From contig JAAYYU010000311.1 of assembly GCA_012515235.1 (NCBI GenBank), forward strand, positions 62,001 through 126,000: 64,000 nt of DNA, in the 5' to 3' direction. This DNA comes from Candidatus Anammoximicrobium sp. Lineage in GTDB: Bacteria; Planctomycetota; Planctomycetia; Pirellulales; Pirellulaceae. The position numbers and the translations under genes were made by a program. Below the pieces are notes generated by a model. The model ran no database searches and was not told the origin of the DNA. It was given only the letters and a program-made list of their open reading frames with translations. Numbering within the stretch: the stretch's first letter is position 1; every line of letters begins with the position of its first letter. This document shows, piece after piece, positions 35,237-42,734 of this stretch.

Positions 35237-36106
35237 TTACAGACGTGCTTTTAGTCTTGCGAGTTGATCGGGTGTGAGGCTATCCAACAGTTTGTCGACG
35301 CCGACTTCCTCAATGACCCTGGCCAAGCCGACTTCCTCCACGACCCTGGCCAAGCCGACTTCCTCCACGACCCTGGCCAAACCCACTTGGCGAATCAACA
35401 AGTCGAGACCGAATTCCTCGACCACCGGCGTCCAGTCAATCTCCAAATTATCGTCAATCACTTTGCCGATCACAGCCTGCTCCTTCTTCCAAGCCCTCGT
35501 ATGCAACGCGAACATCCACGGGGCGTAATGACAAAACACATCCGCGTGGCGCAACACGTACTGCGCCAACGCGGCCTCTTCCTGAGGCCGCCGCGCACCT
35601 AGCAGGTGCAGCGGCAGGCTTTCGTCATCCAGCGACGTCTCGATGCTGCTGAGCAGGTACAGCGGGTAGCCGACTACCACGCCCCGCCACAGTCCATTCT
35701 CCAATTGGCTCAGCCGCCCAACTCGCTGTTCCCATTTCGTACGCATGCTGCGGGGCAACTCGCGCACCACGTACCACCAGGAAATCTGCCGAGGTGCCAG
35801 CGGCCGCAACTTGTCCCGGACACGCTGTTCGTTTAGCCGGCGCGCTACCCCTAACCCCAATTCTAGCAACAAGTCAAGGTGCGATTCGCGAGGCCGAACC
35901 GTAGGACCTTTGAATTCCAGGATATTCCAGTGCGTCAGCCACTTCCAGAGGTGGCGAAACTGCGGCCCGCGAAGAGCGGATCGTTTCAGCACCACTACAT
36001 CCGCCTCGCGGGGAACATCGCCAACGGCCAAGTTCGTCAGGACTTCGTAGCGCCCTTCAAGGACTTGCCGCAGGAAGTAGGCAAAGAGGGGATGCCATTG
36101 ACGCAT
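35237..36106 (-). CDS. Rpn-like PD-(D/E)XK nuclease/transposase-related protein with repeated C-terminal tail
   Basis: The start MRQWHPLFAYFLRQVL at 36106 has GGGAGG upstream, and the protein is 289 residues. DVPREADVVVLKR (about 30-42) and NILEFKGP (about 62-69) supply the D and E-x-K positions of a PD-(D/E)XK nuclease core. The overall plan of an N-terminal nuclease core and a C-terminal helical tail resembles Rpn/YhgA-like recombination-promoting nucleases. The tail contains VGLARVVEE repeated three times with small changes, encoded by three 27-bp units at 35300-35380. These nearly identical units could expand or contract in frame. No transposase partner or terminal repeats are seen, so it may be a stand-alone genome-plasticity or defence gene. 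Confidence 0.7.
   Translation of the reverse strand: MRQWHPLFAYFLRQVLEGRYEVLTNLAVGDVPREADVVVLKRSALRGPQFRHLWKWLTHWNILEFKGPTVRPRESHLDLLLELGLGVARRLNEQRVRDKLRPLAPRQISWWYVVRELPRSMRTKWEQRVGRLSQLENGLWRGVVVGYPLYLLSSIETSLDDESLPLHLLGARRPQEEAALAQYVLRHADVFCHYAPWMFALHTRAWKKEQAVIGKVIDDNLEIDWTPVVEEFGLDLLIRQVGLARVVEEVGLARVVEEVGLARVIEEVGVDKLLDSLTPDQLARLKARL
35300..35380 (-). repeat. Three tandem 27-bp units inside the Rpn-like gene
   Basis: Units at 35300-35326, 35327-35353 and 35354-35380 share GCCGACTTCCTC at the start and GACCCTGGCCAA at the end. The second and third are identical and the first differs at two positions. A degenerate fourth unit follows. Each unit encodes nine residues without changing the frame. 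Confidence 0.9.
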
Positions 36107-36339
36107 GGATGCCTCCCGCACTCCGATGTTTCCAGGAAACCTCCGGCAATCTAGCCGAATCACCGGCTGCAGGCAAGCAACTGCGTGCAAAGAGGGAATC
36201 CGCTTGCCGCGGTCCATCCCATTGCGTAACCGCCGCGGATTTGCTACTTTTTTTGGGGAGTGCGTTCGAGGTTGTGCGCTCCGTGCATGGGGGCGTACCG
36301 GTCGTGCCAAAATCGCTAAGACCGCGTCCACAAGTGTTT

Positions 36340-36636
36340 TCGCAGGGGACATCTCGATGCATCTTCTGCTCGACCAAATTCGTGCAGCAAGTCGTGGCTG
36401 CCGGTCTGATGTCCGCCGAAGAGATCGAGGCCTTGGTGGAGGGAATGCCCGCCGACAAGACGCCCCACGATAGTGAACAGCTTGTCCGAGAACTGGTCCG
36501 GCTAAAGAAGTTGACTGCGTATCAGGCCAAGGAGATCTACTCCGGCCGCGGCAAATCGCTGGTGCTGGGCAATTACGTCATCCTGGACAAACTGCAAGCT
36601 TGGCGGGGGCGGGTTTTCTTGGAGGCTCGGATCTAG
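36340..36636 (+). pseudogene. Remnant of a planctomycete Ser/Thr protein kinase N-terminus
   Basis: The readable part, FVQQVVAAGLMSAEEIEALVEG...LVRELVRLKKLTAYQAKEIYSGRGKSLVLGNYVILDKL, is the N-terminal region that precedes the kinase domain in many planctomycete serine/threonine kinases. It should continue with the glycine-rich ATP loop. Here the open frame ends after KLQAWRGRVFLEARI, while the neighbouring frame reads KLGGGGF, close to the expected GQGG loop, and then meets a stop. The rest of the kinase is gone. The upstream edge has no proper start in this frame. It is a decayed fragment between the Rpn-like gene and sucC. Confidence 0.65.
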
Positions 36637-36825
36637 TGCAAAATCGCCGTCGCACCGAGCAAGCTCGGCGGAGACGTTGCGCGCTGCGGTCGAGAGACTG
36701 CAGCACAACCGCGATTCTCGGAGCCCGGCAACTGGCACGTACCCTTTTTTTCGGCAGCCGTTTTGACTAACCTTTCGTCGTTTCAAAAGCGGCAAGTTGT
36801 GAAATAGCTGACGGGGACATTCCCG

Positions 36826-38010
36826 ATGAAAATCCATGAGTTTCAGGCAAAGCAGATTCTGCGCGACGCGGGCGTGAGCGTGTTGCGGGGCGTGGTGGCA
36901 AGAACCGCGGACGAGGCTGCCAAAGCGTTCACCGAGCTGGCCATGCCAGTGGCGGTCGTCAAGGCGCAGATTCACGCGGGTGGACGCGGCAAGGGGCAGA
37001 TTCACGAGTACCCGGAACAACGGGGCGTTCAGTTAGTCCGCAGCGCCCAGGAAGCCGCGACGGTTGCTGGCCGCCTGCTGGGCAATCGCCTGGTGACGAT
37101 CCAGACAGGCACGGAAGGCCAAACCGTCCGCCAAGTGTTGGTCGAGGAAGGCTGCGACATTGCCCGCGAGTTGTACCTGGGCATCGTCGTCGACCGGGCT
37201 GCCGCCAAACCGGTGTTGATGGTTTCCAGCGAAGGCGGCGTGGAGATCGAGAAGGTGGCAGCCGAGACGCCGGAGAAGATCTTCAAGGAACACTTTCATC
37301 CGCAAGTGGGACTGCTGGATTATCAAGTCCGCAAGCTGTGTCAGAAACTGCAGATCAACCGCGGCAGCGTTCGCAGTGCCGCGAAGTTCATGCAGGCCCT
37401 GTGCCGGGCCTTCGTCAAGTACGACTGTAGTCTGGCCGAAATCAACCCGCTGGTCATCACCGGCCGCGGCGAAATGGTGGCCCTGGATGCCAAGATCAAC
37501 TTTGACGACAACGCCCTGTTCCGGCACCCCGAACTGGCCCAACTGCGAGACTTGTCCGAAGAGGAACCGGCCGAGATTCGTGCGGGGAAGGCGGGTCTGA
37601 GCTACGTCAAGCTCAACGGCACCATCGGCTGTTTGGTCAACGGAGCCGGCTTGGCCATGAGCACGATGGACATCATCAAGTTGCACGGCGGCGAGCCGGC
37701 AAACTTCCTGGACGTCGGGGGCGGCGCCAACACCGAACAAGTGACCGAAGCGTTCAGTATCTTGTTGTCGGATCCAAACGTGAAAGCCGTCCTGGTGAAC
37801 ATTTTTGGTGGGATCATGCAGTGTACGACGATCGCCCAGGCGATCCTGGAGGCGTACCAGACGGTGGGCTTCAACGTGCCGCTGGTCGTCCGCCTGGAAG
37901 GCACCCGCGTGGAAGAGGGCCGCAAGATCCTCGGAGAAAGCGGGGTCAACATCATCACGGCGGACGGACTGACCGACGCGGCACAGAAAGTGGTCGCCGC
38001 CGCCGTTTAG
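36826..38010 (+). CDS. sucC: Succinyl-CoA synthetase beta subunit
   Basis: The 394-residue length is standard. The ATP-grasp domain begins MKIHEFQAKQILRDAGVSVLRG, followed by KAQIHAGGRGKG near 46, the nucleotide-binding EINPLVI near 205, and the CoA-ligase half with GCLVNGAGLAMSTMD and NFLDVGGGA near 265-300. LVNIFGGIMQC is also present. With SucD it interconverts succinyl-CoA and succinate with ATP or GTP formation in the citric acid cycle. sucD follows on the same strand, but 158 bp away with a 97-bp palindrome between. The ribosome-binding site is weak (GACGGGGA). Confidence 0.97.
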   Translation: MKIHEFQAKQILRDAGVSVLRGVVARTADEAAKAFTELAMPVAVVKAQIHAGGRGKGQIHEYPEQRGVQLVRSAQEAATVAGRLLGNRLVTIQTGTEGQTVRQVLVEEGCDIARELYLGIVVDRAAAKPVLMVSSEGGVEIEKVAAETPEKIFKEHFHPQVGLLDYQVRKLCQKLQINRGSVRSAAKFMQALCRAFVKYDCSLAEINPLVITGRGEMVALDAKINFDDNALFRHPELAQLRDLSEEEPAEIRAGKAGLSYVKLNGTIGCLVNGAGLAMSTMDIIKLHGGEPANFLDVGGGANTEQVTEAFSILLSDPNVKAVLVNIFGGIMQCTTIAQAILEAYQTVGFNVPLVVRLEGTRVEEGRKILGESGVNIITADGLTDAAQKVVAAAV

Positions 38011-38016
38011 ACCGTC

Positions 38017-38113
38017 GGGGTCAGGCTTACAGAATTCAATTTTGGCCCAGCGAGGTCGTTCCATTTGTTCGGACTCGATATCGGCCAAAACTGAATTCTG
38101 TAGGCCTGACCCC
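38017..38113. repeat. 97-bp palindromic element with GGGGTCAGG ends, copy 2 (between sucC and sucD)
   Basis: It has the same length and arms as copy 1 at 23282-23378. The left arm starts GGGGTCAGGCTTACAGAATT and the right arm ends CTGACCCC, while the loop sequence differs. It begins seven bases after the sucC stop codon, so any sucCD transcript would carry this hairpin. Confidence 0.85.
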
Positions 38114-38168
38114 AGTCGCCAAGAGGAACCGTTTACAGCGTGCAATTACTCACACCGAGACACGTCCC

Positions 38169-39050
38169 ATGAGCATTCTGGTCAACCGAGATACGCGAGT
38201 GATCTGTCAAGGCATCACGGGCAAAGCCGGAGCCTTTCACACCAAGGGCTGCCGGGACTATGGCACCAACATGGTCGGCGGCGTGACGCCCGGCAAAGCA
38301 GGCGAAACAGTCGAGGGCGCGCCGGTGTTCGACACGGTCGCCGAAGCAGTCGAGAAGACCGGTGCCAACGCGACGATGATCTTCGTCCCGGCCGCGTTCA
38401 CGGCGGATGCGATCCTGGAGGCGGTCGATGCCGGGATCCAGGTGATTGTCGCGATCACCGAGGGCGTGCCGGTGCTGGACATGATCCACGTGTACGACGT
38501 GGTCAAGCGGAGCAACGCCACGCTGATCGGCCCCAACTGCCCCGGCATCATCACGTCCGAGGAGTGCAAGATCGGCATCATGCCCGGCTACATCCACCGT
38601 CGCGGCTGTGTGGGCGTAATCAGCCGCAGCGGCACGCTGACCTACGAAGCGGTCTGGCAGACGAGCAATCTGGGGTTGGGGCAGAGCACCTGCGTCGGCT
38701 TGGGCGGCGATCCGATCGTGGGCACCTCGTTCATCGACCTTCTGGAACGTTTCCAAAGCGATCCGCAGACAGAGGCGATCCTGATGATCGGCGAGATCGG
38801 CGGCACGGCCGAGGAGGAAGCGGCGGCCTTTATCAAGCAGCACGTCACGAAGCCGGTCGCCGCGTTCATCGCCGGCCGCACCGCGCCGCCGGGCAAACGC
38901 ATGGGGCACGCGGGGGCGATCATTTCGGGAGGCAAAGGCACGGCGGCAGAAAAGATCGACGCCCTGCGCGCGGCCGGCATCGAAGTGGCCGAAAGCCCCG
39001 CCGACATGGGCCAGGCGGTCCAGCGGGCGATGGAGAAAAGAAGCCGGTGA
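38169..39050 (+). CDS. sucD: Succinyl-CoA synthetase alpha subunit
   Basis: The 293-residue protein starts MSILVNRDTRVICQGITGKAG at 38169, with the CoA-binding Rossmann domain. Conserved features are GGVTPGKAGETVEGAPVFDTV near 39, GPNCPGIITSEECKIGIMPG near 122 and SRSGTLTYEAVWQT near 152. GHAGAIISGGKGTA near 248 carries the His that is phosphorylated during catalysis. It is the partner of SucC in the citric acid cycle. A longer reading to 37821 lies inside sucC and the palindrome and is rejected. Confidence 0.97.
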   Translation: MSILVNRDTRVICQGITGKAGAFHTKGCRDYGTNMVGGVTPGKAGETVEGAPVFDTVAEAVEKTGANATMIFVPAAFTADAILEAVDAGIQVIVAITEGVPVLDMIHVYDVVKRSNATLIGPNCPGIITSEECKIGIMPGYIHRRGCVGVISRSGTLTYEAVWQTSNLGLGQSTCVGLGGDPIVGTSFIDLLERFQSDPQTEAILMIGEIGGTAEEEAAAFIKQHVTKPVAAFIAGRTAPPGKRMGHAGAIISGGKGTAAEKIDALRAAGIEVAESPADMGQAVQRAMEKRSR

Positions 39051-39256
39051 CTCGGCACTCCCCGTGTGACCCGGCCTGAAATGGTTGGACCCGTCAAGGG
39101 CCAAGAAGAGCCTCCTCAGCAGAATCCGCAGGGAAGGACGATTCTCCGAAAAACCGGGTGTCTTGCCGAGGCGAACACTTTTTCCCGGGTGGTGTTGAAG
39201 ATCAAGGCCGCCTCTGAAGGAAAGCGTGGGAACGAGGAAACGAGTCGTTGCCGCCG

Positions 39257-41092
39257 CTAGGGCAGGCTGAAGAAGTACTTTGGAATCCGGTCGGCAGGTT
39301 CGCCGAACTTCAGGTCGCGCACCATCTCCTGGACGCGAGCCAGGGAGACGTGGCCGGCCTGACGCAGGAAGTCCAGCGCGTTCTGGGCCGCGAGCGCCTC
39401 GTACAGGTTGCCGGTCCGGAGCACCCCGTCCAACGCCCTCTGGGCCGCCGCCTGCTCGCCAAGATGCGCCACGGCTTCCGCGGCGACCACGCGCACGTCG
39501 GCCCAGTCGTCGTTCAGACGCTGGAGCAACGCCGCTTTTCCGGGTGCTGCCTGGTCCCGCAAGATCAGGCAGCCGGTCGCGGCCCAGTAGCGGAGAACCG
39601 GATGCGGGTCGGCCAGCGCGGCGAGCAGCTCGGGCAGATTGCCGGGCTGGCCTTCGCTGGCCCGGTCCGCCAACTCGACAATCCGCTCCAGCGGATAGTC
39701 TTTGCCGTGCGTGTAGTCGTAGATCGTCTGGTCGCCGGCCAGTTGCGTCATCATCCCTTCCGGAAGGAAGCCCGCGTCTCGCGTGGCCAGGATTTCGGCG
39801 CGCAGCGCGGCCCGCAGGCCGGCGATCCGTTGCGCGTGCGGCGACTGGCCGATCAGGTTCCGCACTTCGAACGGATCCTTGCCGATCTCGTAAAACTCCT
39901 CGGCCGGCTTGGGCTGCCAGTAGCGGGCCTGCACCTGCTTGCAGCGGCCCGCGGCAAATTCCGCGTGCCACGACCGCATGCTGGGCAGAACCTGGAACGG
40001 ATAGGAATAGTGCTGGCCCCACGGGCGGTGCGGCGAGTAGTTGCGTACGTACCGGAATTGGCCGTCGCGCACGGCGCGCACCATGTCGTAACGCTCGTCC
40101 ATGCGGCCGCGGAACAGGAACACGTGCTCGCGCGGCGGGGCCTTTTTCGGGCCCAGGAACGGGCGGCCTTCGTAATGGGCGGGGATCGGCACGCCGCCCA
40201 GACTGAAGACCGTGACGGGCAGATCCACAAAGCTGACGAGGTCGTCCACCCAGGCGCCGGCCGGGGCGGGCGCGAGGTGCGCCCAAGGCTTCGGAAAGCG
40301 GACGATCAGTGGAACTCGCGTGCCGGAATCGTGCAGATTCCGCTTGCCGCGCGGCAGCGCGCCGCCGTGATCCCCGTAATAGAAAACCACGGTGTCGTCG
40401 GCAAGTCCCGCGCGCTCCAATTCCGCCAACAGCTCGCCGATCTGCTCGTCCAGTCGCGTCATCTGGTCGTAGTAGTTGGCCCAGTCGCGGCGGATCTCCA
40501 GCGTGTCGGGATGATAGGGCGGCAACGCAATGCGTTCCGGCAGAACGCGGAAGCCGGTCTTGCCCGGCTTGGGGGCAACTTGGCTTTCGTGGCTGGTGGT
40601 CAGATTAAACACGGCGAAGAACGGCTGGCCCGGCGCTCGATTCTTGTAGTGCGCCCGTTTGCTGCTTTCGTCCCAGGGTTGCCCCGCGTTGGCCAGGTTG
40701 TAATCGGTTTTGGAGTTGTTCGTGCAGTAGTAGCCCGCGGCGCGGAGGTGCTCCGGGTACAGCTTGAAGCCCGTCGGAAGGGCGACGCGGCTGCGGTGAT
40801 TGTGGGCTCCCAGCGACGAGGCGTACATGCCCGTGATCAGCGTCGTCCGCGCGCTGGAACAGACGGGCGCGTTGGCAAACGCGTTCCGATACCGAACGCC
40901 CTCCGCGGCGAGGCGGTCCAGGTTCGGCGTCTGTGCCAGCGGATCGCCGTAACAGCCCAGGTACGGGCTGTTGTCCTCGCTGGTGATCCAGAGGATGTTG
41001 GGCCGCTCTGCCGAGAGGGCGGAGCCGGCGGCCACGACCAGTCCTGCGACGAGGCCAAACCAACGGACAAGGGAAATAGTCTCGCGGGTCAT
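39257..41092 (-). CDS. Secreted sulfatase (S1 family) with atypical CSSAR active-site motif and HEAT-like C-terminus
   Basis: The 611-residue protein has a signal peptide (residues 1-27, to SALSA) and the sulfatase metal motif ITSEDNSPYLGCYGDP near 34. The active-site segment reads APVCSSARTTLITG near 70. The cysteine is present, but the third position is Ser where the formylglycine consensus C-x-[P/A]-x-R has Pro or Ala. GDHGGALPRGKR near 240 supplies further ligands. About 130 C-terminal residues (LPELLAALADPHPVLRYWAATGCL...) look like HEAT-type repeats. It overlaps the upstream sulfatase gene by ATGA. It probably desulfates a carbohydrate outside the cytoplasm if the cysteine is matured. 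Confidence 0.87.
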   Translation of the reverse strand: MTRETISLVRWFGLVAGLVVAAGSALSAERPNILWITSEDNSPYLGCYGDPLAQTPNLDRLAAEGVRYRNAFANAPVCSSARTTLITGMYASSLGAHNHRSRVALPTGFKLYPEHLRAAGYYCTNNSKTDYNLANAGQPWDESSKRAHYKNRAPGQPFFAVFNLTTSHESQVAPKPGKTGFRVLPERIALPPYHPDTLEIRRDWANYYDQMTRLDEQIGELLAELERAGLADDTVVFYYGDHGGALPRGKRNLHDSGTRVPLIVRFPKPWAHLAPAPAGAWVDDLVSFVDLPVTVFSLGGVPIPAHYEGRPFLGPKKAPPREHVFLFRGRMDERYDMVRAVRDGQFRYVRNYSPHRPWGQHYSYPFQVLPSMRSWHAEFAAGRCKQVQARYWQPKPAEEFYEIGKDPFEVRNLIGQSPHAQRIAGLRAALRAEILATRDAGFLPEGMMTQLAGDQTIYDYTHGKDYPLERIVELADRASEGQPGNLPELLAALADPHPVLRYWAATGCLILRDQAAPGKAALLQRLNDDWADVRVVAAEAVAHLGEQAAAQRALDGVLRTGNLYEALAAQNALDFLRQAGHVSLARVQEMVRDLKFGEPADRIPKYFFSLP

Positions 41093-42621
41093 TGCACGGG
41101 CCTCTTGGGTTGGGTTTTTCTCGGAAGCAGCCGCGGCCCGGCGGGCTGGCGCGCGGCGAACCGGCCGTTGGGCTTGGCGGCGTCGTAGACCGGGTTCAAC
41201 GTGGGGAACTTCGCGCCCACTTGCTTCTGCCACGCCTGCAGTTCCTCGCGCAGCGCGGCGACGCGGACTGGCTGCGCCGCCGCGAGATCGGTTTGTTCGC
41301 CGATGTCGTCGGCCAGGTTGTACAGTTCGCTGCGCTGATCCTCGTACCACTGGATCAGCTTCCATGCGCCGCGGCGGATCGCGGCGCTTGGCGCGCCGCC
41401 TTGGTTGCCGTAATGCGGATAGTGCCAGAACATGGCCCGTTCCGGCAGCGTGCCGCCGCGGAACACCGGCAAGAGGCTCACGCCGTCCAGCACCTGTCCC
41501 GGCTGCCCCTGGACGCCGGCAACGTCCAGCAGCGTGGGAAAGAAGTCCGGGCTGCTCACCGGTTCGCTCACCAGGCTGCCGGGCTTGACTACTTCCGGCC
41601 AGCGGACCAGCAGCGGTTCGCGAATGCCGCCGTCATACATCCAGCCCTTGCCGCCGCGCAACGGCAGGTTCGAGGTGGGCCAGCTTTCGCTGGTCGCCAG
41701 GCCGCCGTTGTCGCTGGTGAAGATGACGAGCGTGTTGTCGCGCAGGCCGAGTTCATCCAGCTTGGCCAGCACCCGGCCGACGGCCAGATCCATGGCCTCG
41801 ACCATGCCCGCATAGACCGCGTGCTCCTGCACCAACCGCACGTCGCGCGTGTCCTCGCGGCCCCAGTTCGGTTCCAGTCCCAGCCGGCGGCGTTTCTCTT
41901 CGTACTTCCGCTGCAAGTCTTCCCGCGCCATCAGCGGCGTGTGAACGGAGTAGAAGGCCAGATAGGCGAAGAACGGCCGGTCCCGGTTCGCTTCGATGAA
42001 CCTGGCCGTTTCGGCCGCTAAACGGTCGGGCAAGTGCTCGCCGGGCGGACCGTCGGCCAGTCGCGGGTTGCCGTACGGAGAGAAATACCGCTTGCCGCCG
42101 TACGGACCGCCGCGGTCGATCCCGCCCCGGTTCACGTCAAAGCCTTGGTTCTCCGGCCACCAGCCCTCCGGCCCCAAATGCCACTTGCCGGCAAAGAACG
42201 TCGCGTAGCCCGCACTCTTCAGCGCCTTGGCCAACGTCGGCGTTTCCAGCGCCAGCCGGTCGGTGTAGGTCGCCGGCAGCAGTCTCGTGTTGCGCTTCCA
42301 CTGTTCGGGCTTCATCGCCGCCCCGATGTAGTCGGTGATTCCCGTCCGCTGCGGCCATTGCCCCGTCATGATGCTGGCCCGCGTGGGCGAGCATACCGGA
42401 CACGCCGCGTAGGCATCGGTGAACCGCGCCCCGTCCTGTGCCATGCGGTCCAGATGCGGGGTCTCGTAGAACGTGCTGCCGTAACAGCCCAGGTCGCGCT
42501 GACCCAGGTCGTCGGCGAGGAAAAAGACCACGTTCGGCTTGGCCGGACGCGCGGCCTCCGCGCCCCAACCATGACTGCCAAGAAGAACCAGCGGCGCGGC
42601 CAACAGAACCAGGAATTTCAT
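41089..42621 (-). CDS. Secreted sulfatase (S1 family, arylsulfatase-like)
   Basis: The 510-residue protein has a signal peptide (MKFLVLLAAPLVLLGSHGWG, cleaved near residue 22). The N-terminal metal motif is FFLADDLGQRDLGCYGS near 33. ACPVCSPTRASIMTGQWPQR near 73 holds the canonical formylglycine motif C-S-P-T-R. GKWHLG near 145 and FTSDNGGL near 303 complete the site. It hydrolyses sulfate esters, probably on polysaccharide fragments in the periplasm. It is translationally coupled to the following sulfatase gene (ATGA), so the two probably attack the same glycan. No anaerobic or aerobic maturase for formylglycine is convincingly encoded in the window. Confidence 0.92.
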   Translation of the reverse strand: MKFLVLLAAPLVLLGSHGWGAEAARPAKPNVVFFLADDLGQRDLGCYGSTFYETPHLDRMAQDGARFTDAYAACPVCSPTRASIMTGQWPQRTGITDYIGAAMKPEQWKRNTRLLPATYTDRLALETPTLAKALKSAGYATFFAGKWHLGPEGWWPENQGFDVNRGGIDRGGPYGGKRYFSPYGNPRLADGPPGEHLPDRLAAETARFIEANRDRPFFAYLAFYSVHTPLMAREDLQRKYEEKRRRLGLEPNWGREDTRDVRLVQEHAVYAGMVEAMDLAVGRVLAKLDELGLRDNTLVIFTSDNGGLATSESWPTSNLPLRGGKGWMYDGGIREPLLVRWPEVVKPGSLVSEPVSSPDFFPTLLDVAGVQGQPGQVLDGVSLLPVFRGGTLPERAMFWHYPHYGNQGGAPSAAIRRGAWKLIQWYEDQRSELYNLADDIGEQTDLAAAQPVRVAALREELQAWQKQVGAKFPTLNPVYDAAKPNGRFAARQPAGPRLLPRKTQPKRPVQ

Positions 42622-42734
42622 CACTCGTTCCTTGTCACGGTTTGAACAGCGGCAGACGATCGAAACACGCTGCGAGTGGGCATTGGCGATGGTTGGCCGC
42701 GGAGGGTCTCGTACCGGCCTGCGGTGCGAAGACG

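Noticed and set aside
35300..35380. CRISPR-like array of 27-bp repeats
   Set aside because: The units are directly adjacent without spacers and encode a protein repeat in frame.
38133..40286. 717-codon minus-strand open frame across sucD and sulfatase
   Set aside because: It combines antisense sucD with an off-frame reading of the sulfatase gene.
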